Assembly (NCBI GenBank): GCA_017437285.1
Contig: JAFSBM010000177.1
Coordinates: 1-42,432 of the forward strand
DNA from: Ruminococcus sp.
GTDB taxonomy: Bacteria; Bacillota; Clostridia; Oscillospirales; Ruminococcaceae
Length of the DNA: 42,432 nucleotides
Reading direction: 5' to 3'
Every line of letters starts with the position of its first letter. Positions within the stretch are counted from its first letter, which is position 1. The translations under genes and the position numbers were made by a program. Positions 1 to 9,252 of this stretch are shown here, one piece after another. The notes under the pieces were generated by a model that was not told the origin of the DNA, did not search any database, and saw nothing but the letters and a program-made list of their open reading frames with translations.

Positions 1-24
1 GAGAGAGAAGCTGGCAGCGAGCGC

Positions 25-83
25 TGAAAGTTGAAGCCCTTCTTCGTTCCGCTACGCTCCACTCCAAAGGGCTTCAACTTTCA
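25..83. repeat. Long perfect inverted repeat at the window start
   Basis: Bases 25-41 and 67-83 are perfect reverse complements (17 bp; the left arm reads TGAAAGTTGAAGCCCTT), separated by a 25-base loop rich in CGCTCC-like sequence. The right arm is followed by ATATACCTTTTCTC, which is only a weak U-rich tail. It could be the terminator of a gene left of the window or a REP-like interspersed repeat; the sequence cannot separate these. The rest of 1-169 holds no gene that I can see. Confidence 0.6.
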
Positions 84-169
84 ATATACCTTTTCTCTTG
101 GAATTTTTTTGTTTTGGGTCATATCTATTGACAACGCAGAAAGGCTAATAGCTTTTTTTATAAAAAACC

Positions 170-198
170 TTGATTTCTGACTGAAAAGCTGATATAAT
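170..198 (+). promoter_or_regulatory. Sigma-A type promoter for tepA-ftsK
   Basis: TTGATT (170-175) and a perfect TATAAT (193-198) are 17 bases apart, and the tepA start codon lies 63 bases downstream. Another TTGACA at 128-133 has no -10 box at proper spacing. Confidence 0.65.
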
Positions 199-260
199 AA
201 ATATGTATACTCATTTGCAGAATGGTTATAATAATATCAGAAAACAAAGGAGATGTTATT

Positions 261-929
261 ATGGCTGAGGAAAAGAAAAATGAGTTGACAGATAACGGTA
301 TATCAACAACAAATAATTGCAGGCATATCATTCATTGCCTTAATATTATAGGGCAGATTGAGGGGCATTATGTCCTTGGCGAAACAAATAAAACCACCAA
401 ATATGAGCATATTATCCCTGTTCTTGTGGCTATTGAGCAGGACAGGAGCGTTGAGGGACTTATAATAATTCTCAACACTATCGGGGGAGATGTGGAGGCA
501 GGACTTGCCATTGCGGAGCTGATTGCAGGTATGAAAACACCTACAGTTTCTCTTGTAGTTGGAGGCGGTCACTCAATCGGAGTTCCCCTTGCGGTGGCGG
601 CGAAAAAGTCGTTTATCGTTCCCTCGGCATCTATGACAATTCACCCTGTCCGTATGAACGGCACAGTGCTGGGAGTTCCCCAGACTCTTGCCTATTTCGA
701 TAAAATGCAGGACAGAATTATTGATTTTGTCACCAAAAACAGCCACGTTCAGGAAGATGTTTTCCGCAGTATGATGATGAATACCCAGGAACTTGTCCTT
801 GATGTGGGAACTGTTGCTGACGGTGAAAAGGCGGTAGAACTGGGACTTATTGACAGCCTTGGAAGTCTGTCTGACGCTATGGAATGTCTGTATGATATGA
901 TTGAAAATACCGAAAAAAGATATATCTAA
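261..929 (+). CDS. tepA: ClpP-like serine protease, TepA/YmfB family
   Basis: This encodes a 222-residue cytoplasmic ClpP-fold protein. The family cleaves small peptides or membrane-linked substrates; in Bacillus the homologue was named translocation-enhancing protein. A nucleophile-like serine is seen in GGGHSIG (Ser near residue 105) and the catalytic histidine in SMTIHPV (near residue 128). An upstream TTG could extend the frame to 222, but the ATG at 261 sits 8 bases after AAAGGAGA, so I chose it. The length is normal for TepA, slightly longer than ClpP. It is followed closely by ftsK, the same order as Bacillus ymfB-spoIIIE, which supports the assignment. Its real substrate is unknown. 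Confidence 0.88.
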   Translation: MAEEKKNELTDNGISTTNNCRHIIHCLNIIGQIEGHYVLGETNKTTKYEHIIPVLVAIEQDRSVEGLIIILNTIGGDVEAGLAIAELIAGMKTPTVSLVVGGGHSIGVPLAVAAKKSFIVPSASMTIHPVRMNGTVLGVPQTLAYFDKMQDRIIDFVTKNSHVQEDVFRSMMMNTQELVLDVGTVADGEKAVELGLIDSLGSLSDAMECLYDMIENTEKRYI

Positions 930-942
930 TTCGGAGGACAAA

Positions 943-3816
943 ATGGGATTTTTTAATGGAAAGTTTCTTTTCGGAGCTGATTTCAACGACGAGGATTTTA
1001 CCCGTGACGGTAAGCCAAAGAAGAAGGGCAGTTCCGATGACGCTGAAAATACGCAGGAGCTTGATATAAAGGAAAATCAGCCGAAAAAGAAAGGTGCTGC
1101 AACAGATATGAGTGCCGCTGCAATGGCTGACGAGCAGAAAGAAGTGCTAATGGAGAGGATTGAAGCTGCTGAAAATAGAAAGCAGAAAGCAGCTCAGCCT
1201 CCTGCTAAGGCAAGCAAGCCTGAGGAAGCTGAGGAGGACCTTACCGAGGACAGTTCTGACGGAAATACGCTTACAGATGAAGATATTCTCACTCCCAATC
1301 AGGCAAGAATAGTTTCAATCGTACTCTTTGCGGTGGGAATTCTTTGTCTTATGGCAGTTCTGTTCAAAGGCTCTGAGGGCTGGCAGACATTCCACAACGG
1401 TATCCTCGGACTGTTCGGCATTGTGTCAATTTTTGTGCCGTTTCTTCTGATGTACGGTGCATATATGATTGGCAAAAAGGATAAAGATTCAACTAAGAAA
1501 AATGTCACAATGACAATCTGGATAGTCCTTATCTGTTCGGCAATACAGGTATTTTTCGGCAAAATTCACCCTGAAAACGGTCTTGGAGATTTCATCAGCA
1601 GGGTAAGCCGTTCAGGTGCTGACTACAGCGGAGGCGGAATTGCAGGCTCATTCCTGTCATATTTACTCATTTCGTGGCTTGGCAGAGGCGGAGCAATTAT
1701 TGTAATGCTCCTCATTCTTTTTGTTGCACTTCTCATAAGCACAGGCAAAAGCCTTAATGATTTATTTAATGTTTTAGGAAATCCTCTTAAATCCCTGAAA
1801 AGCTTTGGTGACAGCTTCAATTCCGTATTCGGCGGAGATGATGACGATTTTTACGGAGATGAGGACGATTACAGCGACAACAGAATTGAAAGTTCAAGCG
1901 GACTTTCCATTGAAATGGCAGATGTACGGGATTTTGAAGAAACTGCACAGCCTGTGGAAAAGCCTGTGAAAAAGCGTGAGAAAGCGGCTGAAAGACCTAA
2001 GCCTGCTGAGCAAAGACCTGCTCTCAGTCCGCAGGAGCAGAGGGAGCTTGATGAATTCAGCCGTGACTTTGACATTCCTCTCCCCGATGACAACATAAGA
2101 ATACATAATGTTCAGCAGGAGCAGACTGTTCCGCAGGAGCAAGAAGTTAAAAAGCCTGCTATAAAACCTCTTGTGAGAAATGAAAACGCATTTCGTAAGC
2201 CTGTGGAAAATACTGAGGCTGTTGAAAAAGAGGAAACAGAGCTTGACAGAATTATTATAAATGCGGCAAAAAATAAGGAGCAGCAGGACAAGGCTCTCAC
2301 AGGTGAAATCGTTGAAACACCGCAGGAGGGTACTCAGCTTTCAATGTATATGCTCCCGGGACTTGAACTGTTATCTATGCCAAAGGGCAACAATAACAGC
2401 TCCGAGGCAATTGCGGAAATGAACGAAAAATCTGCAAAAATCGTTGATACATTCAAGAGTTTCGGCGTTGAGGTAAAAATCAGAGATATCTACAGAGGTC
2501 CCTCAATTACAAGATACGAAATTCAGCCCGGTGTAGGCGTTAAGGTATCGAAAATACGTGGATTGGAGGATGATATTGCCCTTAGTCTTGCGGCACAGGG
2601 AGTGCGTCTTGAAGCACCTGTTCCCGGCAAGGCGGCAGTCGGCATTGAGGTGCCGAATATCAACAAGGACGTTGTAACTCTCCGTGAAATTCTGTCCTCT
2701 TCCGAATTCAGAACAGCTGAGAGCAAGCTTGCTTTTGCGGTGGGCAAGGACATTACGGGAAATGCCGTAGTTGGCGATATTACGAAGATGCCCCACGTTA
2801 TCATTGCAGGTACAACAGGTTCGGGTAAATCCGTTTGTACCCGTTCAATCATTATGAGTATCCTTTACAAGGCAACACCCGATGAGGTAAAAATTATCCT
2901 CATTGACCCGAAAGTTGTTGAATTCAAGGTATTCGAGGGTATTCCCCATTTGCTTATCCCAATCGTAACCGAGGCTAAAAAGGCGGCAGGTGCGTTGAAT
3001 TGGGCAGTAAATGAGATGATGCGAAGATACAACACATTTGCGGATATTGGAGCAAATGACATAAAGTCGTATAACGAGATAGCCGACGAAGAAGATGATA
3101 TGGAGCGTATGCCACAGATTGTCATTTTCATTGATGAGTTGGCAGATATGATGCTTGTGGCAGGCAAGGAGGTTGAGGACTCAATCTGCCGTCTTGCACA
3201 AATGGGACGTGCGGCAGGTATGCACCTTGTAGTGGCTACACAGCGTCCTACAACAGACGTAATCACAGGACTTATCAAGGCGAATATTCCGAGCCGAATT
3301 GCCCTTTCTGTTATGTCGCAGGTTGACTCACGAACAATTATTGATATGGCAGGTGCGGATAAGCTGCTGGGCAACGGCGATATGCTCTATATGCCAATCG
3401 GCACAAGCAAGCCAATCCGTATACAGGGATGTTTTGCGTCCTCAAAGGATATAAGCGAAACTCTCACATTTATCCGTTCACAGGCAACGGGAGAATATGA
3501 CAGCCGCATTGTTGAAGCTGTTGAAAACTACGTACCGCAGACAAAGAATGACCGTGGAGCAAGTGACAGCGGCTATGAAGCAGGCACAGATGAAGATTTA
3601 ATTGTAAGGGCAGCTGAGGTTGCCGTGAATAACGGTCAGCTTTCCACAACGATGTTACAGAGAAAGTTGAAACTTGGCTATGCAAGAGCGTCACGAATTA
3701 TGGACGAACTTGAAGATTTAGGCATAGTAAGCGAGGCTGAGGGTTCAAAGCCGAGAAAGGTGCTTATGTCAAAAATGCAGTTTGACGACTGGAAATTGCG
3801 TAAATTAGAGGAATAA
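943..3816 (+). CDS. ftsK: DNA translocase FtsK/SpoIIIE
   Basis: This is a 957-residue septal DNA pump that moves chromosomal DNA through the division or sporulation septum. An N-terminal charged stretch of about 130 residues precedes about four or five membrane segments (roughly 130-280), then a long acidic/Gln/Pro linker, then the RecA-like motor. Walker A GTTGSGKSV is near residue 623 and Walker B IVIFIDELADMM near 727; both are intact. The C-terminal winged-helix gamma domain (about 885-945, with LKLGYARASRIMDELEDLG) would read polar DNA sequences. A TTG frame extension begins at 901 inside tepA, but GGAGG at 933-937 points to the ATG at 943. The gene is coupled to tepA, with a 13-base gap. 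Confidence 0.96.
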   Translation: MGFFNGKFLFGADFNDEDFTRDGKPKKKGSSDDAENTQELDIKENQPKKKGAATDMSAAAMADEQKEVLMERIEAAENRKQKAAQPPAKASKPEEAEEDLTEDSSDGNTLTDEDILTPNQARIVSIVLFAVGILCLMAVLFKGSEGWQTFHNGILGLFGIVSIFVPFLLMYGAYMIGKKDKDSTKKNVTMTIWIVLICSAIQVFFGKIHPENGLGDFISRVSRSGADYSGGGIAGSFLSYLLISWLGRGGAIIVMLLILFVALLISTGKSLNDLFNVLGNPLKSLKSFGDSFNSVFGGDDDDFYGDEDDYSDNRIESSSGLSIEMADVRDFEETAQPVEKPVKKREKAAERPKPAEQRPALSPQEQRELDEFSRDFDIPLPDDNIRIHNVQQEQTVPQEQEVKKPAIKPLVRNENAFRKPVENTEAVEKEETELDRIIINAAKNKEQQDKALTGEIVETPQEGTQLSMYMLPGLELLSMPKGNNNSSEAIAEMNEKSAKIVDTFKSFGVEVKIRDIYRGPSITRYEIQPGVGVKVSKIRGLEDDIALSLAAQGVRLEAPVPGKAAVGIEVPNINKDVVTLREILSSSEFRTAESKLAFAVGKDITGNAVVGDITKMPHVIIAGTTGSGKSVCTRSIIMSILYKATPDEVKIILIDPKVVEFKVFEGIPHLLIPIVTEAKKAAGALNWAVNEMMRRYNTFADIGANDIKSYNEIADEEDDMERMPQIVIFIDELADMMLVAGKEVEDSICRLAQMGRAAGMHLVVATQRPTTDVITGLIKANIPSRIALSVMSQVDSRTIIDMAGADKLLGNGDMLYMPIGTSKPIRIQGCFASSKDISETLTFIRSQATGEYDSRIVEAVENYVPQTKNDRGASDSGYEAGTDEDLIVRAAEVAVNNGQLSTTMLQRKLKLGYARASRIMDELEDLGIVSEAEGSKPRKVLMSKMQFDDWKLRKLEE

Positions 3817-3823
3817 GCTATTT

Positions 3824-3998
3824 AATGCGTAATGCGTAATGCGTAATGCGTAATTAATCTGTTGGGTTGCTTTTGGCAGTCCGTGTCTTACGCATTATTT
3901 GTTGATACACCGTCAATTTATGTAGGGGCGGATATTATCCACCCGCTAATGTCTAACTTTTCAAACAATTACGCATTACGAATTACGAATTACGAATT
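3824..3998. repeat. Intergenic element with inverted arms of short tandem units (type A)
   Basis: The left arm is four or more copies of the unit ATGCGTA (3824-3855). The right arm (3969-3998) has ATTACGCATTACGAATTACG, which is the reverse complement of similar units, so the transcript could fold into a long imperfect hairpin. The middle contains GGGCGGATATTATCCACCC, itself nearly palindromic. No open reading frame is credible. This kind of array is common filler between operons in Clostridia. Confidence 0.65.
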
Positions 3999-4018
3999 TA
4001 AAAAGGGGGGGCGTGAAA

Positions 4019-4843
4019 ATGTATGACAGCAGGACAGTAATGGGACAGCTTGAAGCCAAAGGCTTGGGAGAAATGGCGGCGGCACTGGAGAAGTATTACC
4101 GCAATGCCATTGGCTGTTTCACTAAGGAGTACAGGGGGGAAGTACCTCTGGGAATGAGCAAAATCGGAGGATTTCCCGATTTGCCGCCGAAAATCGAATA
4201 CCCGAGAATGACGGGATATGCTAAAAAGTGGCTGAAAGGCGAAAACGAGGGCAAAACCGAGCAATATGAGGAATCGGCAATGCAGCTTGTGGCACAGATA
4301 AATCTCTATGACCTTGCGGAATCGGGAGATGATTTGGATAAGCTTTTGCCCGAAAGAGGGATACTGTACATCTTCTGGAGCGGCGAGATTTCGCCCCTTG
4401 AAAGCGATGACTGGACGGAGTATACCGTGGATAATCCCGAAAATAAGGATATTTTCAAGGTTATTTTCTGGGACGGCGATATGTCAAAGCTGAAACGTAC
4501 ATTGCCGCCCTGCGGATTTTATACAAAATATTTCGAGGAATGTCTGCCCGAAAGAGGCATTGAATTCGGCTGGATGGACGAGTACAGCATTGAGGCAATT
4601 GACGAAATAGACGGCATTGAGGAAGCATTGGGAAATGAAAGCTATGACCTGACTGACGGCGGCGACAAGCTTTTCGGCTATCCAAAGGGCGGAAATGCCC
4701 CTGAGGTTGACGAGGATACAGTAAATCTCTTTCAGTTTGATTTCAATATGGGATGTCTGTGGGCGGTTTACTGGCTTATGGACAGAAACGACCTGCTGAA
4801 TCGTGATTTTTCCAAGGTTACCCTTGATTTTGATATTGATTAG
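4019..4843 (+). CDS. DUF1963 (YwqG-like) family protein
   Basis: This encodes a soluble 274-residue protein with no signal peptide. Family hallmarks are visible: SKIGGFPDLP near residues 50-59, LVAQINLYDL near 93-102, GILYIFW, the KLFGYP motif and a C-terminal LLNRDFSKV segment. The DUF1963/YwqG fold is known structurally, but its biochemical role is not established, so I give no function. A GTG at 4013 is also in frame, but the G-rich ribosome binding site at 4005-4011 is placed properly only for the ATG at 4019. It stands alone between two repeat-filled gaps. Confidence 0.85.
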   Translation: MYDSRTVMGQLEAKGLGEMAAALEKYYRNAIGCFTKEYRGEVPLGMSKIGGFPDLPPKIEYPRMTGYAKKWLKGENEGKTEQYEESAMQLVAQINLYDLAESGDDLDKLLPERGILYIFWSGEISPLESDDWTEYTVDNPENKDIFKVIFWDGDMSKLKRTLPPCGFYTKYFEECLPERGIEFGWMDEYSIEAIDEIDGIEEALGNESYDLTDGGDKLFGYPKGGNAPEVDEDTVNLFQFDFNMGCLWAVYWLMDRNDLLNRDFSKVTLDFDID

Positions 4844-4851
4844 TTTGTGTG

Positions 4852-4977
4852 AGCTATTAGCCGTTAGCTGTTAGCCGTTAGCTGTTAGCTTTTCGGCAAT
4901 GCGTAATTATTTTAAAGAGCCTATAGCTAATAGCTAATGGCTAAAGGCTAATGGCTTTAATACAGCTAATAGCTAAA
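4852..4977. repeat. Intergenic element with inverted arms of short tandem units (type B)
   Basis: The left arm is built from TTAGC-ending units (GCTATTAGCCGTTAGCTG and variants, 4852-4892). The right arm (4921-4977) is built from their reverse complement (GCTAATGGCTAAAGGC and variants). A 30-base spacer containing GCGTAATTATT separates them. It has the same unit family as the element after 9252 and fills the gap between the DUF1963 gene and ygiQ. Confidence 0.65.
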
Positions 4978-5004
4978 AGTAAAAATTACAGGTGAAAAAT
5001 ATTT

Positions 5005-6957
5005 ATGTATGATAAGTTTATCCCTTTAACAAAAAAGGAAATGGACGAACAGGGAATTAAACAGTTCGATTTCATTTACATAACAGGCGATGCCTACGTT
5101 GACCACCCCAGCTTCGGTGCGGCAATTGTTACCCGTCTTATCGAAGCTATGGGATTTACCGTGGGTATCATCTCACAGCCCGACTGGCACAGCGACAGGG
5201 ATTTCAGAAAATTCGGCTGTCCGAAATATGCCTTTCTCGTAACATCGGGCAATATTGACTCTATGGTTGCCCACTATACAGCGGCAAAGAGAAAGCGTTC
5301 AGATGATGCATATACAGCAGGAGGAATGGCAGGCAAACGACCTGACAGAGCCGTTATTGTCTATTGTCAGAAACTCCGTGAATACTTCGGAGATGTGGCA
5401 ATTGCCATTGGCGGTCTTGAAGCATCTCTCCGCCGTTTCGCCCACTACGACTACTGGGACGACGCTGTTCGCCCCTCGGTGCTGGCTGACAGCGGTGCTG
5501 ATTTGCTTATGTATGGCATGGGGGAACATCAGATACAGGAGCTTTGCACTCGCCTTGCCAATGGTGAAAATATACGTGAAATCCACGATATACGTGGAAC
5601 CTGCTATATGACGGAGCCTGTGAATACTCCTCTCGGTGCGGCACAATGTCCCTCATTCGAGCAGGTGCGTGACAATAAAAAGGAGTACGCAAAGGCTACG
5701 AAAATACAGTATGACTGGCAGGACGAAGTCTACGGCAAGACGGTAATTCAGCGTCACGGCAATATGATGCTTGTGCAGAATCCACCTGCGAAAAGCCTTA
5801 CCACAGAGGAACTGGACTACATCTACAGTCTGCCCTATACACGGCGGTATCACCCCTCTTATGAGGCTTTGGGCGGCGTTCCGGGAATTGAGGAAGTGCG
5901 GTTTTCCATAACTCACAACCGTGGCTGTTTCGGCTATTGCAACTTCTGTTCAATTGCACTTCATCAAGGACGTAAAATCACCGTGAGAAGCGAAAAATCA
6001 GTTCTTGAAGAAGCTGAAAGAATAACGAAAATGCCCGATTTCAAGGGATATATTCACGATGTAGGCGGACCAACTGCGAATTTCCGTCATACTTCCTGCG
6101 AAAAGCAGATTGAAAAGGGGCTTTGCATGGGTAAAAAATGCCTTGCTCCAACTCCATGCCCTGCCCTCAAAGCTGACCACAGCGAATATCTGGCTATGCT
6201 CCGTAAAATCAGAGCAATCAAGGGCATTAAGAGAGTTTTTATACGCTCGGGAATACGTTACGACTATCTTATGGAAGATAAGAACGATGAATTTATTCGT
6301 GAACTGATAAAACATCACGTCAGCGGACAGCTTAAAGTTGCCCCTGAGCATTGTTCTGCGGTAGTTCTTGACAAAATGGGCAAGCCGCATATTGAAGCGT
6401 ACAAGGCATTTCAGAAGCGATTTTACGAGATTACAAAGGGTATAGGCAAGGAGCAGTATCTTGTGCCGTATCTTATGTCATCTCACCCCGGAAGTACGCT
6501 GAATGAAGCCATAGACCTTGCACTTTTCCTCCGTGACAATAAAATCCGTCCCGAACAGGTGCAGGATTTCTACCCGACTCCGGGAACAATTTCAACTTGT
6601 ATGTTCTACACGGAACTTGACCCGTACACAATGGAAAAGGTTTATGTCCCGAAAACCGCCAAGGAAAAGGCAATGCAGAGGGCGTTATTACAGTATTTCC
6701 GCCCGCAGAACAGGGAAATCGTCCTTGAAGCCTTAAAGGCGGCAGGGCGGTATGACCTCATAGGCACATCACCAAATTGCCTTGTTGAGGATAACAAAAA
6801 AAGCAGTAATGGAAAAGGCGGTGGAAAATCTTGGCAAGACGGAAAAAATCAGAAAAGACACATTTCAGAACGTCAACCGCAAGGTACAAACCGCAGAAAT
6901 ACCGCAAAAGGGAAACCGCAGCCAACAGGGCGAAAACCGAAGAAAAAACGGATTTAG
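5005..6957 (+). CDS. ygiQ: YgiQ family radical SAM protein (UPF0313)
   Basis: This is a 650-residue radical S-adenosylmethionine protein. The N terminus (FDFIYITGDAYVDHPSFG, residues 22-39) is characteristic of YgiQ. The cluster-binding CxxxCxxC motif is Cys308, Cys312 and Cys315 in RGCFGYCNFCS, and a further Cys-rich stretch (KGLCMGKKCLAPTPCP) follows. The substrate is not established for the family. The C-terminal 50 residues are low-complexity and strongly basic (Lys/Arg/Gly/Asn). The last 127 bases are shared, in another frame, with the start of the next gene. RBS: AGGTGA at 4990-4995. Confidence 0.93.
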   Translation: MYDKFIPLTKKEMDEQGIKQFDFIYITGDAYVDHPSFGAAIVTRLIEAMGFTVGIISQPDWHSDRDFRKFGCPKYAFLVTSGNIDSMVAHYTAAKRKRSDDAYTAGGMAGKRPDRAVIVYCQKLREYFGDVAIAIGGLEASLRRFAHYDYWDDAVRPSVLADSGADLLMYGMGEHQIQELCTRLANGENIREIHDIRGTCYMTEPVNTPLGAAQCPSFEQVRDNKKEYAKATKIQYDWQDEVYGKTVIQRHGNMMLVQNPPAKSLTTEELDYIYSLPYTRRYHPSYEALGGVPGIEEVRFSITHNRGCFGYCNFCSIALHQGRKITVRSEKSVLEEAERITKMPDFKGYIHDVGGPTANFRHTSCEKQIEKGLCMGKKCLAPTPCPALKADHSEYLAMLRKIRAIKGIKRVFIRSGIRYDYLMEDKNDEFIRELIKHHVSGQLKVAPEHCSAVVLDKMGKPHIEAYKAFQKRFYEITKGIGKEQYLVPYLMSSHPGSTLNEAIDLALFLRDNKIRPEQVQDFYPTPGTISTCMFYTELDPYTMEKVYVPKTAKEKAMQRALLQYFRPQNREIVLEALKAAGRYDLIGTSPNCLVEDNKKSSNGKGGGKSWQDGKNQKRHISERQPQGTNRRNTAKGKPQPTGRKPKKKRI

Positions 6958-7829
6958 GCGGAGTTACAACGGTAATTATCAGCCTTGCGGTGCTGATTGC
7001 CCTTATCGTATGGAACAGCGTCAGAGGTACAGTTTATACTCCTGCCGATGATAATTTGCGTGTTCATTTTGTTGATGTAGGGCAGGGGGACTGCATTTAC
7101 ATAAGCTGCGGCGATGAGAGTATGCTCATAGACTGCGGTGAAAAATCGGAGCATAGGGACGTTGTCCGCTATCTCAACAGAGAGGAAGTCACCAAGCTTA
7201 AATATGTAATTGCTACTCACCCTCATTCAGACCATATGGGCGGAATGTCGAAAATCCTTGAAGAATTTCCCACAGAGGAAGTTATAATTCCGCCTCTTAC
7301 AAAAGAGGCAATTCCCCTGACATATTTTTTCGAGGATTTTGTTGATGTAATCGAGGAGAAGAATATCACCCTTACAGAGGCAAAAGTGGGAATGAAAGGC
7401 AAAATCGGCGATGCGGAATGGCGTATAATTTCCCCGACAAAATGCGATGAGGGAAATCTCAACAACTGCTCCGTAAGTATCATTTTAAAGCACGGCAAGA
7501 ATAATTTCTGCCTTACAGGTGATTCCGAGGAGGAAGCCGAAAAAACTATGGCATATTCGGGAGTTACCGAAGATGTGGACGTGTTCAAAGCGGCTCACCA
7601 CGGCGGTGCAACTTCAAATACGGAGCTGTTTCTCACAATGATTCGCCCTGAAATTGTTGTAATTTCCTGCGGCGAGGATAACAGTTACGGTCACCCCAAT
7701 CCCGAGGTGCTGAAAAGGTTTGAAACTTATGCCGATGAAATTTACAGAACCGACGAGGACGGAAATGTTGTCATTGAGTCTGACGGTGAGGAACTTAACG
7801 TGCTTAAAAAAGAGGGTAGCTTATGGTAA
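6831..7829 (+). CDS. ComEC/Rec2-like metallo-beta-lactamase-fold hydrolase, membrane anchored
   Basis: This encodes a 332-residue protein. A very basic N-terminal tail (1-40) is followed by one membrane segment (VTTVIISLAVLIALIVW, about 45-61) and a secreted-side MBL domain of the type fused to ComEC. Zinc-ligand motifs are visible: FVDVGQGDC, THPHSDHMGG (His130, His132, Asp134, His135), LTGDSEEE and KAAHHGG. Similar free-standing proteins are proposed nucleases or phosphodiesterases; the substrate here is unknown. The only start upstream of the membrane segment is TTG at 6831, after a GGCGGTGG stretch, which forces a 127-base overlap with ygiQ. The start is therefore less certain than the gene. 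It overlaps the DUF3006 gene by 7 bases. Confidence 0.85.
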   Translation: MARRKKSEKTHFRTSTARYKPQKYRKRETAANRAKTEEKTDLGGVTTVIISLAVLIALIVWNSVRGTVYTPADDNLRVHFVDVGQGDCIYISCGDESMLIDCGEKSEHRDVVRYLNREEVTKLKYVIATHPHSDHMGGMSKILEEFPTEEVIIPPLTKEAIPLTYFFEDFVDVIEEKNITLTEAKVGMKGKIGDAEWRIISPTKCDEGNLNNCSVSIILKHGKNNFCLTGDSEEEAEKTMAYSGVTEDVDVFKAAHHGGATSNTELFLTMIRPEIVVISCGEDNSYGHPNPEVLKRFETYADEIYRTDEDGNVVIESDGEELNVLKKEGSLW

Positions 7830-8032
7830 TTGACCGCATAGAGGGCAGATTTGCCCTTGTTGAAAATTTCGGGGAAATGATAGAAATTCCCCTTTGTCAG
7901 CTTCCCGAAAATGTTCGGGAGGGGGATATACTCAAAATCGAAAACGGTGAGTATATCGTCGATAACACATCAGCCGAAGATGAGAAAAATAAACTTTTCT
8001 CACGGCTTGAAAATATTTTAAATAAGGAATAA
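7823..8032 (+). CDS. DUF3006 family small protein
   Basis: This encodes a 69-residue acidic protein, MVIDRIEGRFALVEN at its start, matching the small beta-barrel-like DUF3006 family. DUF3006 genes often follow a ComEC-like MBL hydrolase gene, as here, where the two overlap by 7 bases, so co-translation and a joint role are likely. No activity is known. Confidence 0.8.
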   Translation: MVIDRIEGRFALVENFGEMIEIPLCQLPENVREGDILKIENGEYIVDNTSAEDEKNKLFSRLENILNKE

Positions 8033-8034
8033 TT

Positions 8035-9252
8035 ATGACTGATACTATTATTGTTGGCGGCGGTGCGGCAGGCTGCGTTGCGGCGATTTATGCGGCTCGC
8101 TGGGGCAAAAGCGTTATGCTCTTTGAGAAAAATGAGCGTGTGGGGCGAAAACTCCGCATAACGGGCAAGGGACGCTGCAACGTGACGAATAATTCCACGA
8201 CCCGTGAGCATATGGAGAATATCCCTGTAAATAGCCGATTTATGTACAGTTCCTTTGCAATGTACGGAGCAGAGGAAACTATGGCTTTTTTCGAGGAACT
8301 TGGAGTTCCGCTGAAAACCGAAAGGGGAAACAGAGTTTTCCCTGTAAGCGACAATGCGGAGGATATTGTAAATGCCCTTGACCGTGAACTGAAAAATCTC
8401 GGTGTGAAAATCGTGAGAAAGGCGGTAAAATCGCTGATTATCGTGGAGGGAGAGTGCAAGGGAGTCATAGCTGACGGCAAGGAATACAGAAGCGGGACGG
8501 TTCTTGTTGCCTGCGGCGGAAAATCCTACCCTGCAACAGGTTCAACAGGTGACGGATATATTTTTGCGGAACAGGCAGGTCATACCGTAACGGAACTGAA
8601 ACCCAGCCTTGTGCCGCTTACTTCTCCCGATAAATTCTGTGCAGAACTTATGGGACTTTCTCTCCGCAATGTGACTTTGAAGCTTATGGAGGGCGAAAAG
8701 GCTGTATACAGCGAAATGGGCGAGATGCTCTTTACACATTTCGGATTAAGCGGACCTCTTGTGCTGTCGGCAAGCAGTCACATCAGAGAGATGAAACCCA
8801 ACAAATTCAAGGCGGTAATTGACTTGAAACCTGCTCTTTCAGCGGAACAGCTTGACGCAAGAATTCAGCGTGATTTCGCTGAAAATCTCAACCGTGACTT
8901 TCAGAACGGCATAAGAAAACTGCTCCCTGCAAAGCTTATACCCGTTATTATCCGACTTTCGGGAATTGCTCCCGACAGGAAAATCAACGGTATAACCAAA
9001 GAGGAACGCCGCAAATTCGGGGAGCTTATAAAGGCATTTCCCGTGAGAATTTCGGGATTTCGCCCCATTGACGAGGCGATTATCACAAGCGGCGGAGTCA
9101 GCGTTAAGGAAATCGACCCGAAAACTATGGAATCCAAGCTTGTAAGGGGACTTTTCTTTGCAGGTGAGGTCATTGACGTTGACGCATACACAGGGGGATT
9201 TAATTTACAGATTGCCTTTTCTACGGCATATGCGGCTTCTCTAAGCTTGTAG
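8035..9252 (+). CDS. HI0933/BaiN-family FAD-dependent oxidoreductase
   Basis: This encodes a 405-residue flavoprotein with an N-terminal Rossmann dinucleotide motif (IIVGGGAAGCVAAIYAARWG, residues 4-23) and the family signature VGRKLRITGKGRCNVTNN. A C-terminal FAD-contacting segment reads GEVIDVDAYTGGFNLQIAFS. The family includes BaiN, a proposed bile-acid-route reductase, but most members, including this one, have no assigned substrate. In Clostridia this gene often lies just before cmk-plsC-ispH. Here it is separated from cmk by a repeat element and two small membrane-protein genes. It starts 2 bases after DUF3006. Confidence 0.9.
   Translation: MTDTIIVGGGAAGCVAAIYAARWGKSVMLFEKNERVGRKLRITGKGRCNVTNNSTTREHMENIPVNSRFMYSSFAMYGAEETMAFFEELGVPLKTERGNRVFPVSDNAEDIVNALDRELKNLGVKIVRKAVKSLIIVEGECKGVIADGKEYRSGTVLVACGGKSYPATGSTGDGYIFAEQAGHTVTELKPSLVPLTSPDKFCAELMGLSLRNVTLKLMEGEKAVYSEMGEMLFTHFGLSGPLVLSASSHIREMKPNKFKAVIDLKPALSAEQLDARIQRDFAENLNRDFQNGIRKLLPAKLIPVIIRLSGIAPDRKINGITKEERRKFGELIKAFPVRISGFRPIDEAIITSGGVSVKEIDPKTMESKLVRGLFFAGEVIDVDAYTGGFNLQIAFSTAYAASLSL

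Noticed and set aside
2865-3374. Minus-strand frame of 169 codons within ftsK
   Set aside because: It is the shadow of the conserved motor domain; no ribosome site and no recognisable family.
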